Shown in pieces: positions 1-10,600 of a stretch of 64,000 nt of DNA (its first letter is position 1; each line of letters opens with the position of its first letter). Below the pieces are notes generated by a model. It was not told where the DNA came from. It saw only the letters and a program-made list of their open reading frames with translations, and searched no databases. Origin of the DNA: Chrysophaeum taylorii (lineage: Eukaryota > Sar > Pelagophyceae > Pelagomonadales > Pelagomonadaceae); contig JAQMWT010000024.1 of NCBI GenBank assembly GCA_029834535.1, forward strand, positions 1-64,000. The letters run 5' to 3'. Made by a program: the position numbers and the translations under genes.

Positions 1-280
1 GAAGTTTTCATGTGCAATTTCATATGGCGCATGTAACACAGGGTTAGAGGCGTTTGGCATGCGTCAGAGATGAAGTCAGCCGTTTCCATGGCCCACGCCA
101 AAAAATCAGGTGGACGGGGCGCATGCACCAAAAGAGTGCGAGTAAATCAGCAGTTGCGCGATGAGAGCGTTAATCTCCACAACACAGAGAAAGCGTGCGC
201 CTGTGAAGTTTTGGACTGAGCAGCAGGACGCCCGTTGAGGGCGATGTTGTTGCCCAGACAGAAGGTTTCGAATTGGCCCA

Positions 281-881
281 TCAGAGAGCGGTCACGATCG
301 GTGTAGATGAGGGCGATGCGATAACCAATGGGCGAACCACGGTAGACAGAAAAAGTTCGAGTTGACGAGCGTTCGTAAGTGCATCGTGTCGTGGAGCAAA
401 GTAACGTGTGCGGCGGCGCGTATGATCATCGACAAACGTAAAGGATGGCACGATCTGATATGAAAGAAGGACGCCGGTGAACATGAGATCGGCGTGGATA
501 ATAAGATAGGGCGCAACGGCACGTGGACGAGACAAAGGCTCGGAGGCAGGAAGCGAGGTGGAAGTGGATGGCATGTGCTTTACGTTGGCCAACATGCGCA
601 GCATGCATTTTACCTAGAGCACAAGCAGGACAAAAAGAAAGAGACGCGGAGCTCGGGAAAAGCGGTGCGCCAACAGCGAGAGAAGACAAACGTCGGATAT
701 AAGAGAGACTATAGTGACCAAGACGAGCGTGCCAAAGGTCGAAGGTAAGTTGAGTGCGTTGAGACACAACGGGAAACGCACAAGGGTCATGTACGCGAGG
801 GCAAGAAGAAAATGCCACTAAAGGTGAAACGAAGTCCGCGTAGGGCGCAGCGGTCGTATTGCCGATCCAACAGACGATCAA
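281..881 (-). pseudogene. copia GAG-pre-integrase and start of integrase (part of fossil element)
   Basis: The minus strand carries a GAG-pre-integrase signature with the HARLGH motif and a CPAC pair, which is the zinc-binding HHCC region of copia integrases. Further left is a segment resembling the beginning of the integrase catalytic core (HADLMF followed by FTFVDDHTR). The remainder of integrase and the reverse transcriptase lie outside the window. Confidence 0.7.
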
Positions 882-2632
882 AAGAAGACCACAGCGACAA
901 AGCAGGGGAATAACGTGATGCGTTTGACGGTGACGTAAAATTCGTTGCGGATGAGTAGGGCCAACATCCTGAATCGTATGACAATCGGAACCAACTTGCT
1001 CAAGGGCATGATCCGAAAGAATCCGTTTGTCACCAAGGCCAGGAGAAATGAGGGTATGCGGGAACGCGACATGGATACCATGAGGGGCGGGAACGCGACA
1101 TGGATACCATGAGGGGCGGAAAGAGTGGGTGCAGAAGAAGGAAGACCACGATTGTCAAGAGGACCAATGGAAGGGAACGTTAAGTGAGCAGTGCCAGAAC
1201 CAGAGCCAGTGCCGATAGCAGAAGTGATTGAGTGCTGTTGAGTGTTGTCAAGGTCAGTGAAACCAGCCGAAGAATTGAAGAGATTGACATTGGCCCCGGT
1301 ATCGTAGACAACGAGGCGAAGGTTGTTGCTGTGCAGGTAGTCGCGCTCACGAGCGGTGAGCAGAGCGGTAAGGGCATTGGTGGAGGAAAGGACTTGATAA
1401 ATGGATGGGGAGATAGAAAGAAGATGGAAATTGAAAGACGGGTAGGTTGGTGCAGAAAGAGATGGGTCAGGAGGGGAGATGGCGGTGGAAGGTGGAACAG
1501 AGGGTGTCGTGGAGGGTGGCAACGCAAGAAGCGGCGGAGAGGGTTGAGATGGGGGCAAGAGTGGGATGGGGGCGGAAAGATAGTTTTGGTAGAATGGTGG
1601 ATGGGGTCGAGGTGGGTATTGGGGATTGAAGCGAGGTGGGTAGTGGGGATTGGATCGAGGTGGGTATTGAGGACGAGGGCGAGGGCGGGCGGCGGCTTGT
1701 GAGAGCAAATAGCGCTGGCGCTTACGACAGTCCTTCTGGTGATGGCCAGGAATACCACAAAAGTCACAAAGGTCAGTAGGGCGAGGGCGCTTGCGATGGA
1801 AAGAACCACGGGAAAATTGAGGCGAAGGCCGGGAACGGAAAGATGGGCGAAAAGATGGGCGAGGGCTGGAACGTTGTTGGGAGCGCAAAGCATTGAGACG
1901 ATGAAGGCATTTATCAGAAGGATGGTTGGTACGACCGCAAAAGTTGCAACGTTCACGATGGCGGGGACTCTCACGGAGCGTAGCATGGACAAGCGCAGAC
2001 TTGGTCTGAAGATAATCGAAAACTTTACTGTTGAGGCGATCAACGAAACCATCATATGTGCGCAGTTTAGGGTCAAGTGCAATGAGATCCTTAGACAAGA
2101 TCGAGTCGGGGATTTTCGTCTGAAGCAATTGCAGTGCAAGAGTGTCAGGGAAATCTTGATGATGCCGAGCAACTTGAACACCAGCGACGAACTTGTTAAG
2201 AAAAGACTCAAGTTCATCAATATTGTTGCATACCAAGGAATGCAAGGAAGCAATTGCAGACTGAGCGACACGATCCCCATGGCCCATGTAAACATCGGTA
2301 ATGCGCTTGTAAAGCCGCGTGAAGTTCATATCGCGGTTTTCACGGATATCCGCACGATCAGTATCATGCATTGGAAGTGCCATGAACAGTGCAGAGTACC
2401 AACGTTGCTGCTTAACACCAAATTCTTCTTCAGAGCAGCCAGAGGCGGAAATGGTGGTCCAAGTTTCGTTGGTCAAGATAATGCGATCACCGGTGGAAAT
2501 GATCATGTTTTCCAGGCGACGGGTCCATTGGTAAAAAAGATGTCGCTCACCGCTGAAGGCATCAAGTTTTTGCGAAAGCTTGCTATCTTTAATTTCGATC
2601 GAGGACATGATAAACGAGAGCGAACCGAACAC
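878..2632 (-). pseudogene. copia gag with zinc knuckles and aspartic protease (part of fossil element)
   Basis: About 584 residues on the minus strand. The N-terminal half resembles copia gag (UBN2-like) proteins. Two CCHC knuckles follow, CNFCGRTNHPSDKC near residue 230 and CDFCGIPGHHQKDC near residue 290, separated by Arg/Ser/Pro-rich sequence. A long Pro-rich linker leads to a retropepsin-like motif, VYDTGANVNLF, near residue 445. Gag packages the element RNA and the protease cuts the polyprotein. The call rests on the knuckles, the DTGA motif and the downstream pre-integrase segment. Confidence 0.8.
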
Positions 2633-2701
2633 GTAGCAATGAACTGAAGCCGATGAAGAGTCGACGTGAAGTCAAGCACAGGTTCGATCGGAACGAACGA
2701 A

Positions 2702-2811
2702 CGCTGCACCTGCTACCATGTTACAACGATGGGGCGTTAGACTAGCGATAAGGGAATGACGTAGGGATACTAGATACGTGGTGCAGGGGTAAGTGTCATA
2801 GCTTCCTCACA
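2702..2811 (-). promoter_or_regulatory. probable copia 5' LTR end and primer-binding site
   Basis: On the minus strand an LTR-like end in ...TTGTAACA is followed at once by TGGTAGCAGGTGCAGCG. This resembles the primer-binding site complementary to a tRNA 3' end (initiator Met tRNA type) used by many copia elements. The inner LTR edge is therefore near 2719. The outer edge is unsure; a TG start near 2811 would give an LTR of only about 93 bp. Confidence 0.45.
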
Positions 2812-3064
2812 TGTTGGGTTGAAGCTTAAAATATCTTGCCGATCTTAGCATATCTTGCGTGCTTGCCCTGGAGAAACGATGGCGACGCCTCGTGGGACGA
2901 GCCACGGCGTCTCGTGCCTAAAGAGCGCCGCGACACCGAGGGACGCGCGCGGCTTGCGCGGCACCGCCCGAACGAAGCTGAGAAGCAGCAGAAGCAGCAG
3001 AAGCACCGCGACCTCGACGCGGACCAAGACCGACATCGCGTGGGAGCGTGCGGCAAGACTAGGA

Positions 3065-3290
3065 CAAGGAGCGCGACCGAGCGCGAGAGCGTCGTGCTAC
3101 CGCGCGGCCGCAACACGAGGAAGAGCAACGCGACCGAGCGCGAGAGCGTCGTGCTACCGGGCAGCCGCAACGGTAGGAAAAGGACCGCGAGCGCGCGCGA
3201 CAGCGTCGTGCTACCGCGCCGCCGCAACACTATTGAAAGCTACCGCGCGGCCGCAACACTATTGAAATGGAACGTTCCACCGTCCGTCTA
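3065..3290. repeat. 60-bp tandem minisatellite with NotI-like GC core
   Basis: Three units of about 60 bp share the core GTCGTGCTACCGCGCGGCCG and a GAGCGCGAGAGC lead-in, near 3075, 3135 and 3195. A shortened fourth core lies near 3240. The units then give way to a GAAATGGAACGTTCCA motif that contains a palindrome. No coding function is seen, although every frame stays open because the unit length is a multiple of three. Confidence 0.8.
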
Positions 3291-3754
3291 CTATTGTCGG
3301 AGTATGAAATGGAACGTTCCACATTCGTCTAGTATTCCTCCGTAGGAAGTAGAACCCATGGAACTAACTAACTAACTAACTTCAGACCTCTCCCGAGCAT
3401 GGGAGCCAGGCCGGACCGACAGGAGCCAGTCCGGAATCACGGGCCTGTAGACGAGGAGCGCCGAAAGGTCGGTCGGCGGAGAGTGACCATCAAGCTTGTC
3501 GCCATGCGACGATGAGACCGCGATGTGACTGACAACCAACTCGTCGATAACCTTCCGTCTGCGCCCCCCGGCCATACCCCGTCCCACTGCGAGCGTTCCG
3601 GCTGCCAACCGGCCCGCCCGGGAGGCGAATAGGTGCCAACCTACGCCGGGAGGGCGGATGCCCTCGCAAGGCTCAGGATTCATGAGGCACCGTCCTCCAT
3701 CGCAACCGCAGTCGGCGATCAGGGTAAGGGAAAGCGCCGAAGAAATGATGGCGA
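3291..3754. other. non-coding spacer, nothing recognised
   Basis: It includes a short AACT tetranucleotide run near 3361-3380 and otherwise unremarkable sequence. Open frames here overlap on both strands and show no recognisable domain. Confidence 0.5.
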
Positions 3755-3778
3755 CCCCCCCCCCCCCCCCCCCCCCCC
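3755..3778. repeat. 24-base homopolymer C run
   Basis: An uninterrupted run of 24 C on the plus strand lies between the two minisatellite blocks. The opposite strand is G24, which could form quadruplex structures. Its length may also be unstable or mis-assembled. Confidence 0.9.
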
Positions 3779-3879
3779 AGGCATATCGCACACGTTGGTG
3801 TGCGGCTACAATCCCGACAAGACGTACTGGGCCCTCAAAGCCGAAAAAGAGCCCACCATCCGCACCCTTCCCGCAACAC

Positions 3880-4062
3880 AGAAATGGAACGGCCGTCCGT
3901 CCGACCGACAGCGTCGTGCTACCGCGCGGCCGCAACACAGAAATGGAACGGCCGTCCGCGGCCGCAAAATTGCGAAATGGAACGGCCTTCCTTCCGACCG
4001 TTCCTCTGTCCGTCGTCCGTCTGTCTATAGTAGACAACGTGGTGCTACCACGCCGCCGCAAC
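3880..4062. repeat. second block of the same minisatellite family, next to the gypsy LTR
   Basis: GAAATGGAACGGCC occurs three times (near 3890, 3938 and 3974). The GTGCTACC...GCCGCAACAC core seen at 3065-3290 occurs again near 3917 and 4041. The last core stops about 5 bp before the left gypsy LTR, so the array abuts or was interrupted by this family. Confidence 0.75.
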
Positions 4063-4067
4063 ACGCG

Positions 4068-4402
4068 TGTGGCGTAAGGAGAATTTAGGCCTACCTGGCG
4101 TGCCTTCGAATCCTGGCTCGCCGCTCGCGTCCGTGCCCTTGATGGAGTCACTGGACGAGGATGGCCGTTCTCCCGCCACACAACCACAAACAACTTCCGT
4201 GCCTGGTCCTCACAACTTGAGGATCGGCTGTTGCTTTATGATTAAGATATTATCGAAACACAGAAATCAGGGTGACACATGTCACGGAAAAGGAAGATGA
4301 TGTCATAAAGAAAACTGACATCATCATGACGGAGTAGGGTGCCCCTGAAAGGGGGGGGGCTAGAAGAGGGGTAAGCCTTAGGAGGCGGGAGTTGCCGCCA
4401 CA
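4068..4402 (-). repeat. left LTR of the gypsy array (3' LTR of copy A)
   Basis: 335 bp starting TGTGGCG and ending GCCGCCACA, in the form TG...CA. It aligns along its whole length with 13989-14320 and 24127-24463 but is clearly more diverged, at roughly 5% plus small length differences. The adjoining inner sequence on the minus strand is a purine-rich AGGGGAG tract, as expected for a polypurine tract before a 3' LTR. Confidence 0.9.
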
Positions 4403-4442
4403 GGACTCCCCTGGTAAGAATTCGAGCTGCCCCAGCGAGCTG

Positions 4443-6335
4443 CTAGCGCGAGGAGCGCGGCTTCGCCTTACGAGCATCTCGTGAACGAATCTTCTTGTAA
4501 ACGCGGGTGATGATCGGTTCAGGAACTCGACCACTGCGAATAGTAAACTTGGGGATCAACACATCAATCTCGTGCGGAGCGAAATCCGTGACACAAGGAG
4601 TTGTGTTGGAGGAAATTCTGGACTGGTCGGTGAAACTGCGACCTTTAACGTCCTTGAACTCGGGCTTAAGTTTGCGGTGCGAAAGGTGAAAGGTCGGCTT
4701 GAAATAAGCGACATCATCGTTCGGACCCAAATCGGAATAGAAATGTAGAGCAACACGATCATTTTGGTAATCGTAAGGCTCGTAAACTTCGGCAACATAA
4801 ATCTTCTTGCGCCAATCAGAGCGCTTCCGGTCAGGAATCCGGAAAACAACAAACTTACCGTGCTGATAATCATCACGGAAGGTTTCTTCGGGTTTGCGGA
4901 TGGTTTGATCAACGATCGGAGGTACCATCACAGGCGTGATCTGACTAACATGAACACGTCGTTCTTCGGGCGGAGAGTCGAGAGACTCAATCCTATAGGT
5001 GACCGGGGAAAGGCGTTCCTTGATAATAAACGGTCCTCGCCATTCCGGTCGAAGTTTGTTCTGAAGGAAAGGAATGTAGAGCAAAACGTGCGATCCTTCC
5101 TTGTATTCAACATCAACATGATCGGCATTGTAAGCCAATCGTTGTTTCTTCAAAGCTTTATCACGAGCCTCGCGGACGATCTTCGTATAATACTTCAATC
5201 GTTCACGAGTTTCGGCGACTGCATCAGAGCGAGTCTTCGGCAACAATCGCGTATCAAAGTCCATAAGCGTGTAGTCAGTCGGCAGCATCGGCTGACGGTT
5301 CAGGCGCAGCATAAAGGGAGAAATCTGCGTGCCTGGAATAAACTTGCGGTTGTAACAAAACGCAATATAATGAGCAAAGTCGGGCCAATCCGTGATGTTC
5401 CGGCCCTGAAGGCAAGCACGGAGGAAGGCCTTGATAAATCGGTTGACACGCTCAGCCGGGTTCGACTGGGCATGATAAGGAATCGTAGTTTGGTATCGTG
5501 TGTTAAAGAGATGGCAAAACTCGCGCATAAACTTGTTCACGAACTCTTTACCGTTGTCGGTACGAATCATCTGGGGCAAGTAGCCCTTGAGGAGGATGTT
5601 AATGACAAAAGACTCGAGGACAGACTCAGCAGTCTTATCGTTCAAAACATCCAGAATCAAGAAATGCGAGAACGGATCAAAAAATACTAGAAGATACGTC
5701 TCGGGACCAGCGCTGGGCAAGGGTCCAAATAAATCCATGCAAAGAACAGCACCATCACCATCGTAGACGGGCTGCTGCAAGAGTCCAGCTCGTTTCGGCT
5801 CAGGCGTACCAGCTTTCTGGCAAACTAAACATTCAGCAATGAAGACTCGAACTTCGTTCGACATGTGGGGCCACCAAAATCGTTCTTGGATAGCCTGGAC
5901 GGTACTGTGACGTCCCATATGACCACCGTTAACCGGGGTGTCATGGTAGAGTCGAATAATGCGCTTGCGCAACGTAGCAGGTGCAACAATCATCGGGTGC
6001 GAATCAGCAGAAATGCGATAAAGAACATCTTTAACGACTTCGAATCGTTCGTTCGCTCGGGAACGTCGCGGCGTCTGACCTTGGGCCATTCGGTAGCGAA
6101 TATCCTCGCAAGTAGCATCAGATTCTTGCTCACGTGCGATCTCAGCGAGCGTCATATTATCGGGTATCTTATCGATATATTCTTTGTAAGCGGCTGCGTC
6201 CTTGAAGATCTGTGGCTCGTCGCGCGCACGGTTCTTCCGACGTTGTCTCGTAGCGTGAGACGTAGCCAATTTCATCGGATCCTTTTCAGGATCTTCTTCC
6301 TCCTCTTCTGGCAGTTCGGTCGTGACAAACGACAT
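4443..6335 (-). pseudogene. copy A integrase
   Basis: About 630 residues. It has an H2C2 zinc-binding region (GGHMGRHST ... CLVCQK) and a catalytic core with the first Asp in CMDLFGP, the second in IRTDNGKEF and the Glu in NPAERVNR. A GPFIIKERLSPVTYRIE segment typical of the gypsy integrase C-terminal fold follows. The last 150 or so residues are a basic extension I do not recognise. The family role is insertion of the DNA copy into the host chromosome. Confidence 0.85.
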
Positions 6336-8245
6336 TATGAAGTGGCAGCCGGAGACGGGACTCCTCGGTCATCAACAGGTCGGGGAAGCTCTTGGAACAC
6401 TAAATACGCGTGGTTCAAAGGTTCTCCAAACTCGTCAGTCTCGATGACATGATCTATCGGGTTGCGGGAGAGACAGTCAGGGATACTCATTCCCGGTGAC
6501 TTTCCCGGCTTGTAACCAAGTTCAGGGTCAAAATTGGCGAGGCGCATCGCCCAACGAGCAAGCTGCCCAGACGAGTGCGTCGCCTTACGTAAAAACGTCA
6601 AATTTCGGTGATCGGTCTCCAAAACAGTACGGTGTCCTTCGATGTAGGCTCGAAAGTGCTCTAGAGAAAGTATAACTGCCAGCAGCTCTAGCCGACGGGG
6701 CTCATAATTCCGCATCTCCTTCGGCACAGCTCGGCTCCAATATTCAATCACTCGATCTTCTCGAGTCACTCTTCCGGCATCGTCCTTGACTTCGACAATC
6801 TGGAAGAGATATGCTCCAAGTCCATCCTTGGAAGCATCGGATCGGATCTGAAAAGGCAGATCATAATCGGGATGGTAGACTCCACGGGAATCAACCAAAG
6901 CTTCAATAATCGTATCCCAAGCTTTCTGACACTCGTGCGTCCACTCGAACTTTACACCTTCGAGGCATAGTCGTCTCAACGGTTCCACAATCTTCGAGTA
7001 GCCCTTCACATATCGCCGGCAGTAATTACTCATGCCGATGAAAGAGCGTATCTGGGTCTTCGGGGAAGTATTCGGCAAAGTACCTGGAATCGGCATCTTC
7101 TGCAGTGCTTCCAGCGTCTTCGGATTCGGCTTCAAGCCTTCTGGGGTAGAAATGTGTCCCAGAAATTCTATATCATCCTTGAGAAGGTGGAACTTCGCGG
7201 TTCGACCGCTGTACCCTCTCTGTGCCAAATGACACATCACTTCGATCAAAACTTGTAAATGTCGATGAAGATCGTCGGATCCCATCATAATATCGTCAAC
7301 AAACGCAACCAAGTCTTGATACATCCATTTCGAAAGGTCGCTCGCCATTTGCTTGCAGAAAAGAGCTCCGGCCGTCTTCACACCTAGAGGTAATCGCAAG
7401 AAACTGTGAGCGCCAAGTGGGCTAACCATCGTGACAGCGTCCTGCGCTGCCGGATCCAGACGAAGGTTGTGGTATCCCCATCTAATATCAATGCATGTCC
7501 GCCATCGTCGCATAGCGAGAAAAGCTAAAGCATCATCTTGTCGAATGTTTGGCCAACTGTCATTGACCAATTGATCGTTGAGCTGACGTAAGTCAACTGC
7601 AGCACGGAACGCGTTTGACGTTCCAATCTCAGCTCCTTTCTTCGGAAGCATCAACACAGGAAAACCCCAAGGTGAGTTGGCCGGACGAATGACTCCATCC
7701 CGGCACCACTCGCTGATCTGCTTGCGGAGACAATCGAGCTTCGCAGGCGTCAATCGGTAGGGCGTCATCTTAATCGGTCGCGGATTCGCGTCTTTGAATC
7801 GTAGAGACACAGGAGGCGAGTCCACAGGTCTCATAATCGGGTCGAAAAAGGCCCAAGCATATTGCACACAGTGACGGAGCATCAGTTTCGCCTCGTCATC
7901 TAAGTGCGGATTGTCAGGAATTCCCAGCTCCTGAACAACCTTGTCAACTTCTTCCTTCGTAGGAATTTTGACTTTCATTGCTTCGTTGTCCTTGACATGC
8001 TCGGGAGTCTGCGGCAGTGGTGCACCCTCGGCATCGCGCGGCGCATCTTTCCATGGCACATCGAACTTTTTCTCATATTTTAGTTTCACTTCCGGGTGGC
8101 TTTTGTTGATCCTCTCGCCTTTGACACGAACACTCGGCTCGCTCTTAATCTTCTGTTCCCGACCTCGCTCAGGATCTGGTGGAACGTCTAAATTTGGTTG
8201 TCGGGGGGGGGGCAGCAGAAGAAGCATGAGACGTCCCCGGCTCAT
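6335..8245 (-). pseudogene. copy A reverse transcriptase and RNase H
   Basis: About 636 residues. The reverse transcriptase has the YxDD-type box as VAFVDDIMMGS and the gypsy-specific FIGMSNYCRRYVKGYSKIVE connection. It is followed by RNase H with RSDASKDGLGAY and TDHRNLTFL. The family role is copying element RNA into DNA. Close identity to copy B shows that both descend from one recent source. Confidence 0.85.
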
Positions 8246-8672
8246 CTGTTGCAGGCGGAATCAACGGTACCTCTGGAGGTTCCCATTTGGTGAGATCTTG
8301 AAGATCATCAGTCGACACCCATCTTATGACACGTGTGCGCGTGTTTAACAGCGGAACTTGTACGTGACGAAGGGTGGTTTCGTCAATTTGCAAATAATAA
8401 TAAAACGGTCGGTCTGCAGGACTCAACGCTGACGGCAAAGCTTCGCCGCTCAGGTGAAATTCCTTGGTCACAGAGTTGTGCAGATCGAGCACTAATAAGG
8501 CCATCGTGTCAGGTGGCACGACGGACGCCAAGTGTTTCAACGAGGTCGTCCTGGAGAAGCCGGCCCAATCAAAATCAAGGGGCATAGTCAGCAACTCCGA
8601 AGTCATTTTCAGATCCAGAGATCTGTAATCGGAACGGTGCGGTCCTACGCGAAGCGGGACACGCGTAACAGT

Positions 8673-9461
8673 CTAAGCTGCGTCTGTCGCGGCTCGTGAT
8701 GATCCTAAATTGTTCATCTGAAGTAAATGTCGTTCGTCGGCGTAGCCAAGTGCTGCGGCGAACTTTTGCTTCATATTCTTGCAAGTCTTTGGAACTGCGC
8801 GCAAATGGAGCGGATGGCTGGAAACCAACAATCGCACGCGACAGCTCATCAAACTGTGCGTTATGTCGTAAAAATTGACGACGTACACGTAAGGGTGCAA
8901 ACGTGCAACGTAAGAAATAATCGAAGCCTCCTGCTCTATCAACCACATGAAGAAACCAGCCATCTTGCATAATTTCATCGTCCAGTGGGTAGCGGTGACT
9001 CCTTTCCCAACATCTCTGGAGGTCAAGTTGCACAGAGCGGAGTGTACGCAGGGTGGCGACGCGACACACATCGACGACGACCATTCCGCGTAGGGTAAAT
9101 AAGATTCGATCAACCGTAAGGTTGTAACATAGCGACCACACAGTGTGTGCTGCACCACAGGAATATTCGGAAAGTTCTTGTGGTGGATCTGGTTGGCGGT
9201 GTCCGACGCATCGAGTGCTAGCACGACTCGAAACGACGTCCCACACGTTTCGTTGGCTCGTTGGAGACCTAAAGTACTGCCTCCGGCTCCACTGAACAGC
9301 ATCACCACCTTGCGATAAGTGATTGGAAGCCATTGAACCTTTTCATATCGGCGGCGGATCTCCGCTTCGGTGATCTCGCGGCATTTCTTTTCATCTTCTT
9401 CCGACCTTCGAGCGAAATCGTCGCTGCCTTCAGGTCGTTTGAGGGTGGACTTGTCCGTCAA
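8673..9461 (-). pseudogene. copy A C5-cytosine DNA methyltransferase-like part
   Basis: About 260 residues on the minus strand between protease and reverse transcriptase. The signature motifs of the DNA_methylase (C5) family appear in order: motif I VVMLFSGAGGSTLGLQRAN (SAM binding), a LALDASDTA stretch in the motif II position, the catalytic motif IV loop VASPPCVHSAL with its Pro-Pro-Cys, an E-containing MWLIEQE stretch in the motif VI position, and SCRVRLLVSSHP in the motif VIII position. I see no long target-recognition region. Only two residues differ from copy B over the shared stretch. Confidence 0.75.
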
Positions 9462-10600
9462 TAGCGGTCGTAGCGTCCTTCTGCACCGTGCTCAGCAGCA
9501 TCGGCGGGGGAGATTCGTCGCATCGCGTCAAATGACTAGCGACAGAAACGGTGAAAGAAAGGTTCCCCTTGTCGTATCCTTCTTCACATTCTTTCGTAAG
9601 TTCGTTGATCGTAGAGACGTTCAACTCATCTTCGTACCTAACGATATCACCAATCGCAAGGACTTCGCCTTGAGTGACGACCGTCGGCACTTCTTCCGTG
9701 GCAGTAACCGCCACCCGAGCAGCGGACCGGTCGCGCTCTTCGCAAGAAGAACACATTCCTTCGACAACTCCCAACTGCTCGTTCTCAGCAAACGTAGCGA
9801 CGAAAACCTGTCCCATTTCCATAGGTTTCGACAAAATAACCGGTAGATTGTAAGTTCGACCGGGCTCGATTTGAAGCGTGCGCGCAGCATAAGCTACTAC
9901 TTCTCGCGCGTCTTCTCCCGGAGCTGGGGAGAATTTGGTCGTAGCATGTCCCCGCGTAGCCAAGGCTACCTTTCGTTCCGGCGGCGGGCTTCGGAGATCT
10001 TTAATCGTGCTCAAACGAGCGTAAACTCGAGTCTTGACCAGGTCGAGACTCTTCCGGAAGGCATCGTGTTGATGATTGTAAATCGGTACGGTTATCGGAT
10101 CTCGATCGTAAATAGATCGAAAGGTCACGATGGGTGCATCGACTCGTTCATCCTTAACTTTAATCTTCTTGCGCCCGTAGACGACTTGGGTTCGATAAAA
10201 ACAGATCCGATCGTGGGGATAGTCCACGATGGCTCCTAAAACTCGTATATCGCGCCCTCCCAACAGGAACAGATAGTTCGTATCGGCTACAATAGCGACA
10301 ATGGGGGCAGCGAAGTCGTCGGCGAAAGCGACCCGAAGGGCGATCCAACGATGGATCGTCGTCGTATTCAACCCTGATCCGTACAGCTTGCGCTTAATCG
10401 GAAGTTCGCCTTCATCGAAAATCAACTGATCTTTGGTCAACTTTTGACCATTTCTCGGCAAATATAAGAAACATCTGCCATTCCATCGACACCGATGGTC
10501 GTCGAGAATTTCGGTCCGTCACGATTCCTGTAGATGTGACAGGCTATAAACGTAAGAGTACCCGTATCTAAACAACTGAGGGTAATCAAATCATCTTCGA
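9430..10600 (-). pseudogene. copy A protease region
   Basis: The minus strand carries an aspartic-protease segment: a CLDTGT catalytic motif near 10570, then a flap-like region and a retropepsin-like ending (FLLGGRDIRVLGA) near 10240. It matches copy B almost residue for residue. It sits directly before the methyltransferase-like part. Confidence 0.7.

Larger units (their letters stand above)
1..2811 (-). mobile_element. Ty1/copia-like LTR retrotransposon, fragment running off the left edge
   Basis: The minus strand reads, in order, a gag with two CCHC zinc knuckles, an aspartic protease, a GAG-pre-integrase segment and the start of an integrase core. Protease directly followed by integrase, before any reverse transcriptase, is the Ty1/copia order. 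The rest of the element lies beyond position 1. A probable 5' LTR edge and primer-binding site lie at about 2702-2719. It is a fossil that looks broken, with a few breaks in the visible part. With only one LTR edge in view its age cannot be estimated. Confidence 0.85.

Noticed and set aside
4098-4122. tRNA T-arm-like string (CCTTCGAATCCTGG) inside the LTRs
   Set aside because: No matching acceptor, D or anticodon arms surround it, and it recurs in all three LTRs as part of the LTR.
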